This document shows, in pieces, positions 1-8,105 of a stretch of 64,000 bases of DNA. Source of the DNA: Candidatus Cybelea sp. (lineage in GTDB: Bacteria > Vulcanimicrobiota > Vulcanimicrobiia > Vulcanimicrobiales > Vulcanimicrobiaceae); contig DASXFZ010000029.1 in the NCBI GenBank assembly GCA_036489315.1, positions 62,001 through 126,000 of the forward strand, in the 5' to 3' direction. The stretch's first letter is position 1. Every line of letters starts with the position of its first letter. Below the pieces are notes generated by a model that did no database searches, was not told where the DNA came from, and was given only the letters and a program-made list of their open reading frames with translations. The translations under genes were made by a program, and so were the position numbers.

Positions 1-441
1 ATTAACGTACGTGACGATCGGCGCGCCGGGATAGGCCTCTCGCAAGAGGCGGACGTCGGCGGCCGTAATCGAGGCCGCCAGCGAACAGCCCGCGCGCAGA
101 TCGGGAACCAGCACCCTCTTGCCGGGGTTTACCAGCTTCGCGGTCTCGGCCATGAACTGCACGCCGCACAGGACGATGACGTCGGCCTCGGTTTGGGCCG
201 CCTTCATCGCCAGCGCCAACGAGTCGCCGACGATGTCCGCGACCGTGTAGAAGATCTCGGGAACCTGGTAATTGTGCGCCAGGATGATCGCATTGCGCTC
301 TCGTTTGAGGCGGTTGATCGCCGCGACGTAGGGGGCATGCAGCGGCCATTCGATGCGTGGAATGATGTGTTCGACGCGCTCGAAGAGGGGGTCGGTTTCG
401 GCGGCGATTTCCTCGCGCAGGGGTAGATCGATGGCGCCCAT
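1..441 (-). CDS. nadA: Quinolinate synthase NadA, N-terminal part (runs off the window)
   Basis: The enzyme condenses iminoaspartate with dihydroxyacetone phosphate to quinolinate in de novo NAD synthesis, using a [4Fe-4S] cluster. The 147 visible codons run without a stop from an ATG at 441 to the window edge, so the C-terminal half and the remaining cluster cysteines are not seen. Recognisable NadA segments are AHNYQVPEI at about residues 54-62, then [17 protein letters not shown] with the first cluster cysteine, and the conserved [10 protein letters not shown]. No strong Shine-Dalgarno sequence is visible before the ATG. It is divergent from the small secreted peptide gene at 631. Family identity is clear from these motifs. 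Confidence 0.93.
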   Translation of the reverse strand, partial: MGAIDLPLREEIAAETDPLFERVEHIIPRIEWPLHAPYVAAINRLKRERNAIILAHNYQVPEIFYTVADIVGDSLALAMKAAQTEADVIVLCGVQFMAETAKLVNPGKRVLVPDLRAGCSLAASITAADVRLLREAYPGAPIVTYVN

Positions 442-614
442 AGAGCTTTTGGGGAATCTTGCGGGCTTGGCCGCGCCTTCTCCCCCATCTACAACCCGCC
501 GGAGGGGCTGCCGGTTCTTACGGCGAGGCCTCGCACGCTGGGAGTCCTCAACCAAGCGTTAGAGGGGGCGGCGCTCTGGGTAGGACCGCGCACAGAGCAT
601 ATTCGCAACAGGCT

Positions 615-622
615 AGAGGAGG
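615..622 (+). promoter_or_regulatory. Strong ribosome binding site of the small secreted peptide
   Basis: AGAGGAGG lies 8 bases before the ATG at 631. A near-perfect Shine-Dalgarno sequence at this spacing is the main reason to accept the very short gene that follows. Confidence 0.7.
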
Positions 623-630
623 ATTACCGC

Positions 631-825
631 ATGAACCGCTGGTTCGCCGGGCTTATCTGCGCCGGAACGCTGGTCGCCGGCGCTACGGCGCTCGCCGCAA
701 ACGCACAACCCGTCACGCCCGCCCCGTCGACATCACCGATGTCGTCGATGGCACCGATGGCGACCACCGCCCCTATGGGAACGGCGGCGCCGATGGCATC
801 CGCGTCGCCGACGATGAAACCCTGA
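631..825 (+). CDS. Small secreted Met/Ala/Pro/Thr-rich peptide (64 aa)
   Basis: The 64-residue product starts with a typical signal peptide: MNRWF, a hydrophobic core, and a likely cleavage after AANA near residue 25. The mature part of about 39 residues is low-complexity, built from Ala, Pro, Ser, Thr and regularly spaced Met (SPMSSMAPM, TAPM, AAPM, SPTM). The strong ribosome binding site and the signal peptide support a real gene. No family is recognised. Regular methionines in an exported peptide could bind soft metals such as Cu(I), but that is speculation; it could equally be a disordered cell-wall linker. It stands alone, divergent from nadA. Confidence 0.65.
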   Translation: MNRWFAGLICAGTLVAGATALAANAQPVTPAPSTSPMSSMAPMATTAPMGTAAPMASASPTMKP

Positions 826-1203
826 CGCAAACCTGGCCGCGCGTGTCGATAAACTGTGGGCAATCACAATTTTCTTGTGGAGCGGTTGTGGACGACTCAG
901 TAATGCTATTGCAACCAGTGTGTTGCTTTGATAGCATGCAGACACTTCGTTCAATGACGAAGCGCGGACCGTATCGAGCCGCGATCGGAACACGTTGACG
1001 ATCCGTCGCAATCTTGCGGCGAATCCGAGTGGCCCGGTCGAACAACCGGATCGAAACGTCGGTGGGAAGGCGGAAACGGCTTCAAACAGGCGAGAATGAC
1101 CGGAGATACGCAAAGCCCGTAACGTTTAACGCTGCGGGCTTTGCTCATTGCAGCGGCCGCCAAACAAGGCCGGGCGCCTGCGAACGGGCAATCTTGGCGC
1201 ATC
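826..1203. other. Non-coding stretch before the OPT transporter gene
   Basis: No convincing gene, tRNA or known riboswitch is seen. It contains an imperfect dyad with arms ATGCTAT (903-909) and ATAGCAT (931-937), a small hairpin CTTCGT-TCAATG-ACGAAG (945-962), and the 10-bp terminator-like stem at 1110-1144. The density of inverted repeats suggests a transcribed leader or the 3' region of the small peptide transcript. No -35/-10 pair could be assigned with confidence. Confidence 0.4.
1110..1144. terminator. Terminator- or attenuator-like hairpin
   Basis: GCAAAGCCCG (1110-1119) and CGGGCTTTGC (1135-1144) form a perfect 10-bp stem with a 15-base loop. There is no long T-run after it, so it may be a weak bidirectional terminator for the small peptide gene, or an attenuator in the leader of the transporter gene. 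It covers the TTG at 1141, which is the most upstream possible start of the transporter and therefore an unlikely one. Confidence 0.5.
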
Positions 1204-3153
1204 GTGAACGATCGAGTCGAGTTGACGTTGCGCGCGCTGGTTTTGGGCGCCGCAATCACGCTCGTCTTTACCGCCGCCAACGTCTACCTCGGCCTGAAAG
1301 TTGGGCTTACGTTTGCGTCGACGATTCCCGCCGCGGTCATCTCCATGGCGGTTCTGCGCGCCTTTCGTAACTCGACGATCTACGAAAACAACATCGTTCA
1401 GACGGTGGCTTCGGCGGCCGGGACGCTCTCGGCGGTCATCTTCGTACTGCCGGGGCTCGTGATGATCGGCTGGTGGAGCGGGTTTCCATTCGCCGAGTCG
1501 TTCGGGGTCTGTGCGATCGGCGGTATCCTGGGCGTAATGTACAGCGTTCCGCTGCGCCGCGCTTTGGTCTCGGGTTCGGATCTCCCGTACCCCGAAGGCG
1601 TCGCGGCCGCCGAGGTGCTGAAGGTCGGCACGGCCGCACCCGCGAGTGCCGGCAATCGCGCCGGCCTGATGGCCCTGCTCGCCGGAACGGTCGCATCGGC
1701 GGGCTTCGCGGCGATCGTAGCCACTCGAATCTTCGCCGGACAGCTCGCCGGCTATTTTCGCGTGGGCAATGCGACCACCGGCATCGGATTCGGGCTCTCG
1801 CTCGCGCTCGCCGGGGCGGGTCAACTGATCGGCATCACCGTAGGGCTCGCGATCCTGACGGGCCTCGTGATCGCGTGGGGCGTAGCGACTCCGGTGCTCA
1901 CCTCCCTACATCCCCTCGCCGGCTCGGCGGCGGACGTCGCGACGGCGGTCTGGTCGCATCAGGTCCGCTTCATCGGCGCGGGAGCAATCGGCGTGGCCGC
2001 ACTCTGGTCGCTCGGCCGTCTCGCGCGGCCCGTCGCGCAGGGCGTCGGTTCCGCGATCGCAGCGTCGCGGCGGCGCCGCGCGAACGGCGCGCAGAGCGAG
2101 CCTATTACCGAACGCGACCTGCCGATCGGCGTCGTTCTTTTAATAAGCCTCTGCTGCCTGGTACCGCTGGCCGCGCTCTTGGCTCACTTCGTCGCCGGCG
2201 GCAAGCTCGCGCCGCTTATCGGAATCGTAACAATAGCCGCGGTCGCCTACGTCGTCATCGCCGGATTCTTCGTGGCCGCCGCGTGCGGGTACATGGCCGG
2301 CCTGATCGGCTCTTCGAACAGTCCCGTCTCCGGCTTGGCGATTCTCGCCGTGATCGGCGCATCGCTCATGCTCGTTGCGATCGCGAAAGCCACGGGAACC
2401 CAGGCCACGCTCGAACTCATCGCGTACGCGCTCTTCGTTACGGCAGTGCTGCTTTGCGTCGCAACGATCTCCAACGACAACCTGCAGGATCTCAAGACCG
2501 GCCAGCTCGTCGGCGCGACGCCCTGGCGGCAGCAGGTTGCGCTAATCGCCGGCGTGGTCATCGGCGCGCTCGTGATTCCGCCGATCCTCAACCTCCTCAA
2601 TCGCGGCTACGGCTTTGCCGGCGCGCCGAATCTGCAGGGGGCCGCAACACCGTTGCCCGCACCCCAAGCGACGCTGATCTCCGCGCTGGCCAAAGGCGTG
2701 ATCGGCGGCCAGATCGACTGGCGGCTGATCGGAACCGGCGCCCTGATCGGTGCCGGGATCGTGGCCGTAGACGAGCTCTTGCGCCGCACGAAAAAGGCTG
2801 CGCTGCCGCCGCTGGCCGTAGGATTGGGCATCTACCTGCCAGCCTCGACGACGCTGCCCGTCGTCGTAGGCGCGATCGCCGGATGGCTCTACAACCGCTG
2901 GGCGACGACGTGCTCTCACAGCGGGCGGGCCAAACAGTTGGCCGTGCTGGTCGCATCGGGCCTAATCGTCGGCGAGAGCCTTTTTGGCGTGCTGCTTGCG
3001 GGCTTGATCGTCTCGACCAATAAGCCCGAACCCTTTGCGTTGGTCGGCGACGGGTTCGCGACCGCCTCGGCGATTCTCGGAGGCCTCGCCTTTGCGGTGG
3101 TGCTCGGCGGCCTTTACTGGTGGACGAGCCGCGTCTCGCAGCGGCCGGCTTAA
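1204..3153 (+). CDS. OPT-family oligopeptide/metal-chelate transporter
   Basis: This integral membrane carrier of the oligopeptide transporter (OPT) family imports small peptides or metal-siderophore-like chelates. From the GTG at 1204 it is 649 aa. It begins with the family opening ELTLRALVLGAA, followed by NVYLGLKVGLTFASTIPAAVISM at about residues 24-46. The conserved LPYPEGVAAAEVLK and GLIGSSNSPVSG segments are present, with about 14-16 hydrophobic segments in all. An in-frame TTG at 1141 would extend it by 21 residues, but that codon lies in a hairpin and the added residues are not membrane-like, so GTG 1204 is preferred. Neither start has a clear Shine-Dalgarno sequence. Substrate is not predictable from sequence alone. 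Confidence 0.9.
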   Translation: MNDRVELTLRALVLGAAITLVFTAANVYLGLKVGLTFASTIPAAVISMAVLRAFRNSTIYENNIVQTVASAAGTLSAVIFVLPGLVMIGWWSGFPFAESFGVCAIGGILGVMYSVPLRRALVSGSDLPYPEGVAAAEVLKVGTAAPASAGNRAGLMALLAGTVASAGFAAIVATRIFAGQLAGYFRVGNATTGIGFGLSLALAGAGQLIGITVGLAILTGLVIAWGVATPVLTSLHPLAGSAADVATAVWSHQVRFIGAGAIGVAALWSLGRLARPVAQGVGSAIAASRRRRANGAQSEPITERDLPIGVVLLISLCCLVPLAALLAHFVAGGKLAPLIGIVTIAAVAYVVIAGFFVAAACGYMAGLIGSSNSPVSGLAILAVIGASLMLVAIAKATGTQATLELIAYALFVTAVLLCVATISNDNLQDLKTGQLVGATPWRQQVALIAGVVIGALVIPPILNLLNRGYGFAGAPNLQGAATPLPAPQATLISALAKGVIGGQIDWRLIGTGALIGAGIVAVDELLRRTKKAALPPLAVGLGIYLPASTTLPVVVGAIAGWLYNRWATTCSHSGRAKQLAVLVASGLIVGESLFGVLLAGLIVSTNKPEPFALVGDGFATASAILGGLAFAVVLGGLYWWTSRVSQRPA

Positions 3154-3242
3154 GTTCGGGTAAGAAGTAGCGTGACGAGCTCGTGCAACCCGCTTGCTCT
3201 CAGCCGAACCTGTGAATGTCTGGGGTAAAGTTTCCCGTTAGA

Positions 3243-4517
3243 ATGAGATTGGCGATATCGATTGCGCTCGTCGCGCTGCTGACGATGGGTTGCGGCGCTG
3301 GCCGAGGGCATCGCGGACGTTCTGCCTCGCCGGGACCGGCCAGCGTGCCGACGCAGACCGCGGCTCCGGCGACGGTCCACCCGACGGTGCAGATTGCCGG
3401 CATCGTCGCGCCCTACCAAAACGTCGCGATCTCGAGCGCCCTTTCAGAGCCGACCGATTCCGTCAGCGTCATCCAGGGCGATATCGTCCGGCGCGGCAAG
3501 ATCCTCGCGCTGCTCGACACGACGGATCTGCGCGCGAGCTTCACGGCCGCGGAGCGCAGCGCGGAGTCTTCGGTTGCGCGAGTCTCGCAAACGCAGTATC
3601 AGGCCCAGCTCAATATCGGCCAGGGCGGCGACCAGGTACGCAACGCCACGGCGGCGCTCCAGCAAGCCCAACAGACCCTCGCCCTCGACCAAAAGAACTT
3701 GACGCGCTTTCAAACGCTCGAAAACAGCGGATACGTCTCGCAGCAGCAAGTCGACCAGCAGCGCACGACCGTTCACAACGATCAGCAGCAGGTGCTCTCG
3801 GCGCAAGCGTCGCTGCAGTCCGCTTCGCTCAACGCGAAGGTCAACGGCAGCTATCAGCAAGGGCTTCAGGCCGCGAACGTCGCGTCGGCGCAGGCCGACG
3901 CGGCCTCCGCGCAAGCGCAGGCCGCGCAAATTCAAGCGCAGATCGACAAGGCGCAGATAATTTCCCCGGTCGACGGCGTCGTTGTGAACCGGAATCTCAA
4001 CCCGGGCGAATATCCCGGTTCACGCACGATCTTTACGGTCCAGCAGCTCAACCCGGTCTATGCCGAGCTCAACGCGTCCTCCGAGGACGTCTTTCGGATA
4101 CGGCGCGGTGCCGCGGTCTCGGTCACCGTCGCTGGGGTCAATGCCGCGCCGTATCGCGGCCGGATCAACGCGGTACTCGGACAAGTACAGCCGGGATCGA
4201 CGAACTTCACCGTCGAGGCGATCCTTTCGAATCCGGAATACCGCCTCAAATCGGGCATGGCGGTTACCGGCACGGTTGACCTCCCCGCCGTGACGGGAAT
4301 CGGCGTTCCGGCGACGGCGTTTCTCGACGACGCGCACGACAGCCTCATGCTCGTTGCGCCGGACGGAACCGCGAAGCTTACGAAGGTTGCCGAACGCGGC
4401 AGCGACGGCAAAACATCGGTCGTAACCGGTGTTCCCGCGGGATCGAAGGTGATCTCGAACGGGCAGCTCGGCATTACGTCGGGGCAGCAAATAGCGGGCG
4501 AATCCCCCGAACCGTAG
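3243..4517 (+). CDS. RND efflux periplasmic adaptor lipoprotein (MdtA/HlyD-like)
   Basis: This membrane-fusion subunit joins inner-membrane RND pumps to an outer-membrane channel. From ATG 3243 the protein is 424 aa and opens with a lipoprotein signal, hydrophobic MRLAISIALVALLTMGC with the lipobox cysteine at residue 17. An alternative ATG at 3216 adds nine polar residues. After a Pro/Thr linker come the lipoyl half (VAPYQNVAISS), a long Gln/Ala-rich coiled-coil hairpin at about residues 100-240, and the second lipoyl half with the family sequence ISPVDGVVVNRNLNPGEY. A beta-barrel domain completes it. It lies 9 bases before the first pump gene and surely forms an operon with both pumps. No outer-membrane channel gene is present in the window. 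Confidence 0.92.
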   Translation: MRLAISIALVALLTMGCGAGRGHRGRSASPGPASVPTQTAAPATVHPTVQIAGIVAPYQNVAISSALSEPTDSVSVIQGDIVRRGKILALLDTTDLRASFTAAERSAESSVARVSQTQYQAQLNIGQGGDQVRNATAALQQAQQTLALDQKNLTRFQTLENSGYVSQQQVDQQRTTVHNDQQQVLSAQASLQSASLNAKVNGSYQQGLQAANVASAQADAASAQAQAAQIQAQIDKAQIISPVDGVVVNRNLNPGEYPGSRTIFTVQQLNPVYAELNASSEDVFRIRRGAAVSVTVAGVNAAPYRGRINAVLGQVQPGSTNFTVEAILSNPEYRLKSGMAVTGTVDLPAVTGIGVPATAFLDDAHDSLMLVAPDGTAKLTKVAERGSDGKTSVVTGVPAGSKVISNGQLGITSGQQIAGESPEP

Positions 4518-4526
4518 GTTTGCGCG

Positions 4527-7500
4527 ATGTGGCCGACTCGTCTCTTCGTTTCTCGGCCGGCGCTGGTGTTCGTCGCGCTCGCGCTCATCGCGGTGGCCGG
4601 CGGGATCGCGCTGACGACGATCGTGCAGCAGCAGTTTCCCAACATCGATTTCCCGACGATCAGCGTGCGCGCGAGTTATCCCGGCGGATCGACGACGCAG
4701 ATCCGCGACGCGATCGTACGGCCGATCGAAGATGCGATTGCCGGAGCTCCGGACCTCGACCACATCAACGCGACCGTTCAGCAGGGGCAGGCGACGATCT
4801 CGGCAGTCTTTTCGCTGACCTCCAACAAAACGACCGATCTCGTTCAGGTCCAGCGGCGGCTGCTCGTCGCGCAATCGCAGCTGCCCAGCGATATGCCGGC
4901 GCCCACGGTCGGCACCTTCGATCCGGCGCAGGCCACGATCGTCACGCTCGGCGTGAGCTCGCGCTCTCTTTCGCCGGGCGCGCTCTCGGCGATCGTCACC
5001 AACAACATCGTCCCCGACCTCGAACAAGTCGACGGCATCTCCAATGTAAACGTCGGCGGCTCGGTGACCCCGGCAATCGAGGTCTCGGTTAATCCCAATA
5101 CGCTGACTTCGTCGGGGCTGACGCTCAACGACATCGTCAGCACGATCTCGCTCAATAACCTGCGCGAACCCGGCGGCATCGCCTACCTCCCGAACCGCGA
5201 GACGACGATCGACGTCCGCGGTGACGTTCGCAACGCGCAGACGGTCGCAAACCTTCCGGTGTTCGGAGCGTCGCCCTTTACCTCGACATTTGGAAATGCA
5301 TCGTATAACGAGCCCGCTATTCCGGGCGCCCCAGGCGCCCCGGTGAGCTCGTCGAGTTCGCAAAGGAGTGCGGGGGCGGCCGCCGCGTTGCCGACGCCGG
5401 CCGCGCAGACGAACAATACTTCGGCGGCAAGCAATGCGGCAGCGCCCGCAACCGCGGCTCCGCTTGCGAACGCGTCGCCTGCGCCGTCGCCGTTATCGTC
5501 GACGGCGCCGACGCCGGGGACCGCGGTAACCTTCGCGACACCGACACCGCTGGCCGTACCCTCACCAGCCGCGACGTTCAATCCCGTCGTGGCGCAGGCG
5601 ATCCTTCAAACGACCGCGACGACGGCGCCGAGCGCCGCACCGGGTTCGCAGCAGAACGCGAGCACGCCCGCAGGATCGGGCGGAGGCGGCTATGGCGGAC
5701 CGTCGCTTTCGAGCGTGAATCCGTGGACCGCTACGGCGCGCGTCATCCGCGTCGGCGACGTCGCAGCGGTTACGGACTCGTACGAGCCGCAGCGGCAGTA
5801 CAGCTACGTCGGTACGGTGCCGACGATCTCGCTGAGCGTCCAGAAATCAACCGGAGCCAGCGAAGTAACCGCCGCGCAGAACGTGATGAAGGCGTTGCCG
5901 GGAATCGAAGGCTCCTTCCCGGCACTCGACTTTAAGCTCCTCAACGATCAGGCGACCTACACAAAGCAACAGATTTGGGGTGTCTTTCATACGCTGATCG
6001 AGGCGGTCGCGATCACGGCGCTCGTCATGCTGTTCTTTCTGCGGTCGTGGCGCAACTCGATCGTCGTCCTCATCGCAATTCCGGCTTCGCTGTGCGTGAC
6101 GCTGGCCGCGATGAAAGCCGTCAACTTCACGATCGACACCGTTTCGCTGCTTGCAATGACCTTGATCATCGGGATCTTGGTCGACGATTCGATCGTCGTG
6201 CTCGAGAACGTCGAGCGGCATTACGATAACGGCGAGGCCCCGCGTGAAGCGGCGATCAAAGGGCGGACGCAGATCGGCTCCGCTGCCGTGGTGATCACGC
6301 TCGTCGACGTCGTCGTCTTTCTTCCGATTGCATTTCTTCCGGGTACCGTCGGCAAGTTTCTTTCCGAGTTCGCGCTGGTCGTGGTCGTCGCGACGCTTAC
6401 CTCGCTCTGCATCTCATTTACGATAACGCCGGCCTTGGCCGGCAACTGGTCGCTGCTGTCGAACTGGCAGGCGCCCAAACCGATCGAGCGTTTTGCCGAG
6501 GGCTTCGAAAATTTGCGCCAGTGGTATTCGCGGCGGGCGTTGCCGTGGGCGCTGGATCGTCCGGTGGCGATCGTCGTCGTCTCCGCCGTCGCGGTCGTGT
6601 TCTCGATTCTGCTGGTACCGCTGGGGGCCGTCGGCTTCGAGTTCATGCCCCCAATCGATCGCGGTGAGATCTTCGTCCAGGCAACCTATCCGACCGGCAC
6701 GCCGCTGACGACGGTTAACGCGGCGATTGGGCAGATGGCCGCGCGCTTCCAAAAGCTGCCCGACGTCGCGTCGCAGACGGCGCTCGCCGGCGGAACGCAA
6801 TCGAATTTCGGCGGCCTCCTCGTTCAAGGCTCCGTCGGCCAGATTCACGTCTTCTTGAAACCGGATCGTAAAAAGTCGACGAGCTACTGGGCACCGGTGC
6901 TCGGACGCATCGCGGGCGAAGTCGCATCCGGGGCGCGCGTCGTCGCCATCCCGGCCACCGGCACCGGCGGGGGGAACTCTCAGCCGATCGACTATCTGAT
7001 TACGTCGACGCGCGACAGCCCCGAAGTCTACGCCGCGAAGGTCGCGCAAGCGCTGCGCGAGACGCCGGGCACCGCGAACGTCAACAGCTCCGCACAGCAG
7101 CTCGCGCCGCAGGTCGACATCGAATTCGATCGGGACCGGGCGCGCGTCTTGGGCGTGAATATCGGCCAAGCCGCGGCGGCGATCCGCGCAGCATTCGGCG
7201 GGACGCTCGCCACCCAGTTCAACACTTCTCGCGGCACGAAATACGTGCAGGTGCTCTACCCGCGTGCCTTCCAGACGAGCCTGACGACCGTCGCCGAGAT
7301 TCCAGTCAGATCGCTCGGCGGATCGATCGTGCACGTCGGTGACGTGGCGCACTTCGTCGAGGATCCTTCCGAGCCGCTGCTGACGCGCGTCAATCGCGAG
7401 ACGGTCGTTCACGTCCAGTCGAATCTCGCGGCCGGCGCGACGCAGTCGATCGTCCAGAAAGCATTTCTGACGCGCCTGGCAGCCCTGCACCTGCCTTCGT

Positions 7501-8102
7501 CGGTTTTGGTAAAGGCCAACGTGGGCGGCCAGCAGCAGAATCTCTCCGATACGGTGCGCGGAATGGGCTCGGCGCTGGTCCTCTCGCTGCTGCTGGTCTA
7601 TCTGCTGATGGTCGCGCTGTACGACAGCTATCGTCTTCCCTTCATCATCATGTTCGCCGTGCCGGTAGCGGCGGTCGGTGCGCTGACCTCGCTTGCGCTC
7701 ACGCATCAGGCGCTCAATCTCTTTTCGCTCATCGGAACGGTGCTGCTCGTCGGCCTGGCTTCCAAAAACGGCATTCTGCTCGTCGACTTCGCCCACCACA
7801 TGGTCGAGCGAGGGATGAGCCGGAGCGATGCGATGATCGAGGCTGCGCGCGAACGCTTTCGCCCGATCGTCATGACGACGTGTGCGATGATCGCCGGTAT
7901 GACCCCCATCGCGCTCGCGCTCGATGCGGGCGCGGCGCAGCGCCAGGCGCTGGGCATCGTCGTAATCGGCGGCCTGATCAGCTCCCTCTTGCTGACGCTC
8001 GTCCTCGTCCCGGTGATGTTCATGTGGCTCGGGCCGCGCTCGCACGGCGAGCGGGCGGCAGTCGCCCCGGCCGCACCGCCGATGCCGGCGGCGGTGAAAT
8101 AG
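4527..8102 (+). CDS. RND efflux pump, MdtB/MdtC-like, with a large disordered insert
   Basis: Proton-driven inner-membrane RND exporter (AcrB/MdtB family), 1191 aa. The protein starts MWPTRLFVSRPALVFV, the usual first TM helix, and has the TM4 aspartate pair in GILVDDSIVVLEN and the late segment GLASKNGILLVDFA. It is about 130 residues longer than the adjacent paralogue. The extra length is a single Ala/Pro/Ser/Thr-rich, probably disordered stretch at about residues 251-398 (nt 5280-5720). It sits in the first periplasmic loop, before the NPWTATARVIRVGDVA segment. The paralogue has only a short linker there. It lies between the adaptor gene and the second pump (stop 8102, next ATG 8106), consistent with an MdtABC-like heteromeric pump. 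Confidence 0.93.
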   Translation: MWPTRLFVSRPALVFVALALIAVAGGIALTTIVQQQFPNIDFPTISVRASYPGGSTTQIRDAIVRPIEDAIAGAPDLDHINATVQQGQATISAVFSLTSNKTTDLVQVQRRLLVAQSQLPSDMPAPTVGTFDPAQATIVTLGVSSRSLSPGALSAIVTNNIVPDLEQVDGISNVNVGGSVTPAIEVSVNPNTLTSSGLTLNDIVSTISLNNLREPGGIAYLPNRETTIDVRGDVRNAQTVANLPVFGASPFTSTFGNASYNEPAIPGAPGAPVSSSSSQRSAGAAAALPTPAAQTNNTSAASNAAAPATAAPLANASPAPSPLSSTAPTPGTAVTFATPTPLAVPSPAATFNPVVAQAILQTTATTAPSAAPGSQQNASTPAGSGGGGYGGPSLSSVNPWTATARVIRVGDVAAVTDSYEPQRQYSYVGTVPTISLSVQKSTGASEVTAAQNVMKALPGIEGSFPALDFKLLNDQATYTKQQIWGVFHTLIEAVAITALVMLFFLRSWRNSIVVLIAIPASLCVTLAAMKAVNFTIDTVSLLAMTLIIGILVDDSIVVLENVERHYDNGEAPREAAIKGRTQIGSAAVVITLVDVVVFLPIAFLPGTVGKFLSEFALVVVVATLTSLCISFTITPALAGNWSLLSNWQAPKPIERFAEGFENLRQWYSRRALPWALDRPVAIVVVSAVAVVFSILLVPLGAVGFEFMPPIDRGEIFVQATYPTGTPLTTVNAAIGQMAARFQKLPDVASQTALAGGTQSNFGGLLVQGSVGQIHVFLKPDRKKSTSYWAPVLGRIAGEVASGARVVAIPATGTGGGNSQPIDYLITSTRDSPEVYAAKVAQALRETPGTANVNSSAQQLAPQVDIEFDRDRARVLGVNIGQAAAAIRAAFGGTLATQFNTSRGTKYVQVLYPRAFQTSLTTVAEIPVRSLGGSIVHVGDVAHFVEDPSEPLLTRVNRETVVHVQSNLAAGATQSIVQKAFLTRLAALHLPSSVLVKANVGGQQQNLSDTVRGMGSALVLSLLLVYLLMVALYDSYRLPFIIMFAVPVAAVGALTSLALTHQALNLFSLIGTVLLVGLASKNGILLVDFAHHMVERGMSRSDAMIEAARERFRPIVMTTCAMIAGMTPIALALDAGAAQRQALGIVVIGGLISSLLLTLVLVPVMFMWLGPRSHGERAAVAPAAPPMPAAVK

Positions 8103-8105
8103 CTT

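Noticed and set aside
826-1140. tRNA or known riboswitch in the longest gene-free stretch
   Set aside because: No T-loop-like GTTCGANTC with matching acceptor arms and no recognised riboswitch core was found; only small inverted repeats are present.
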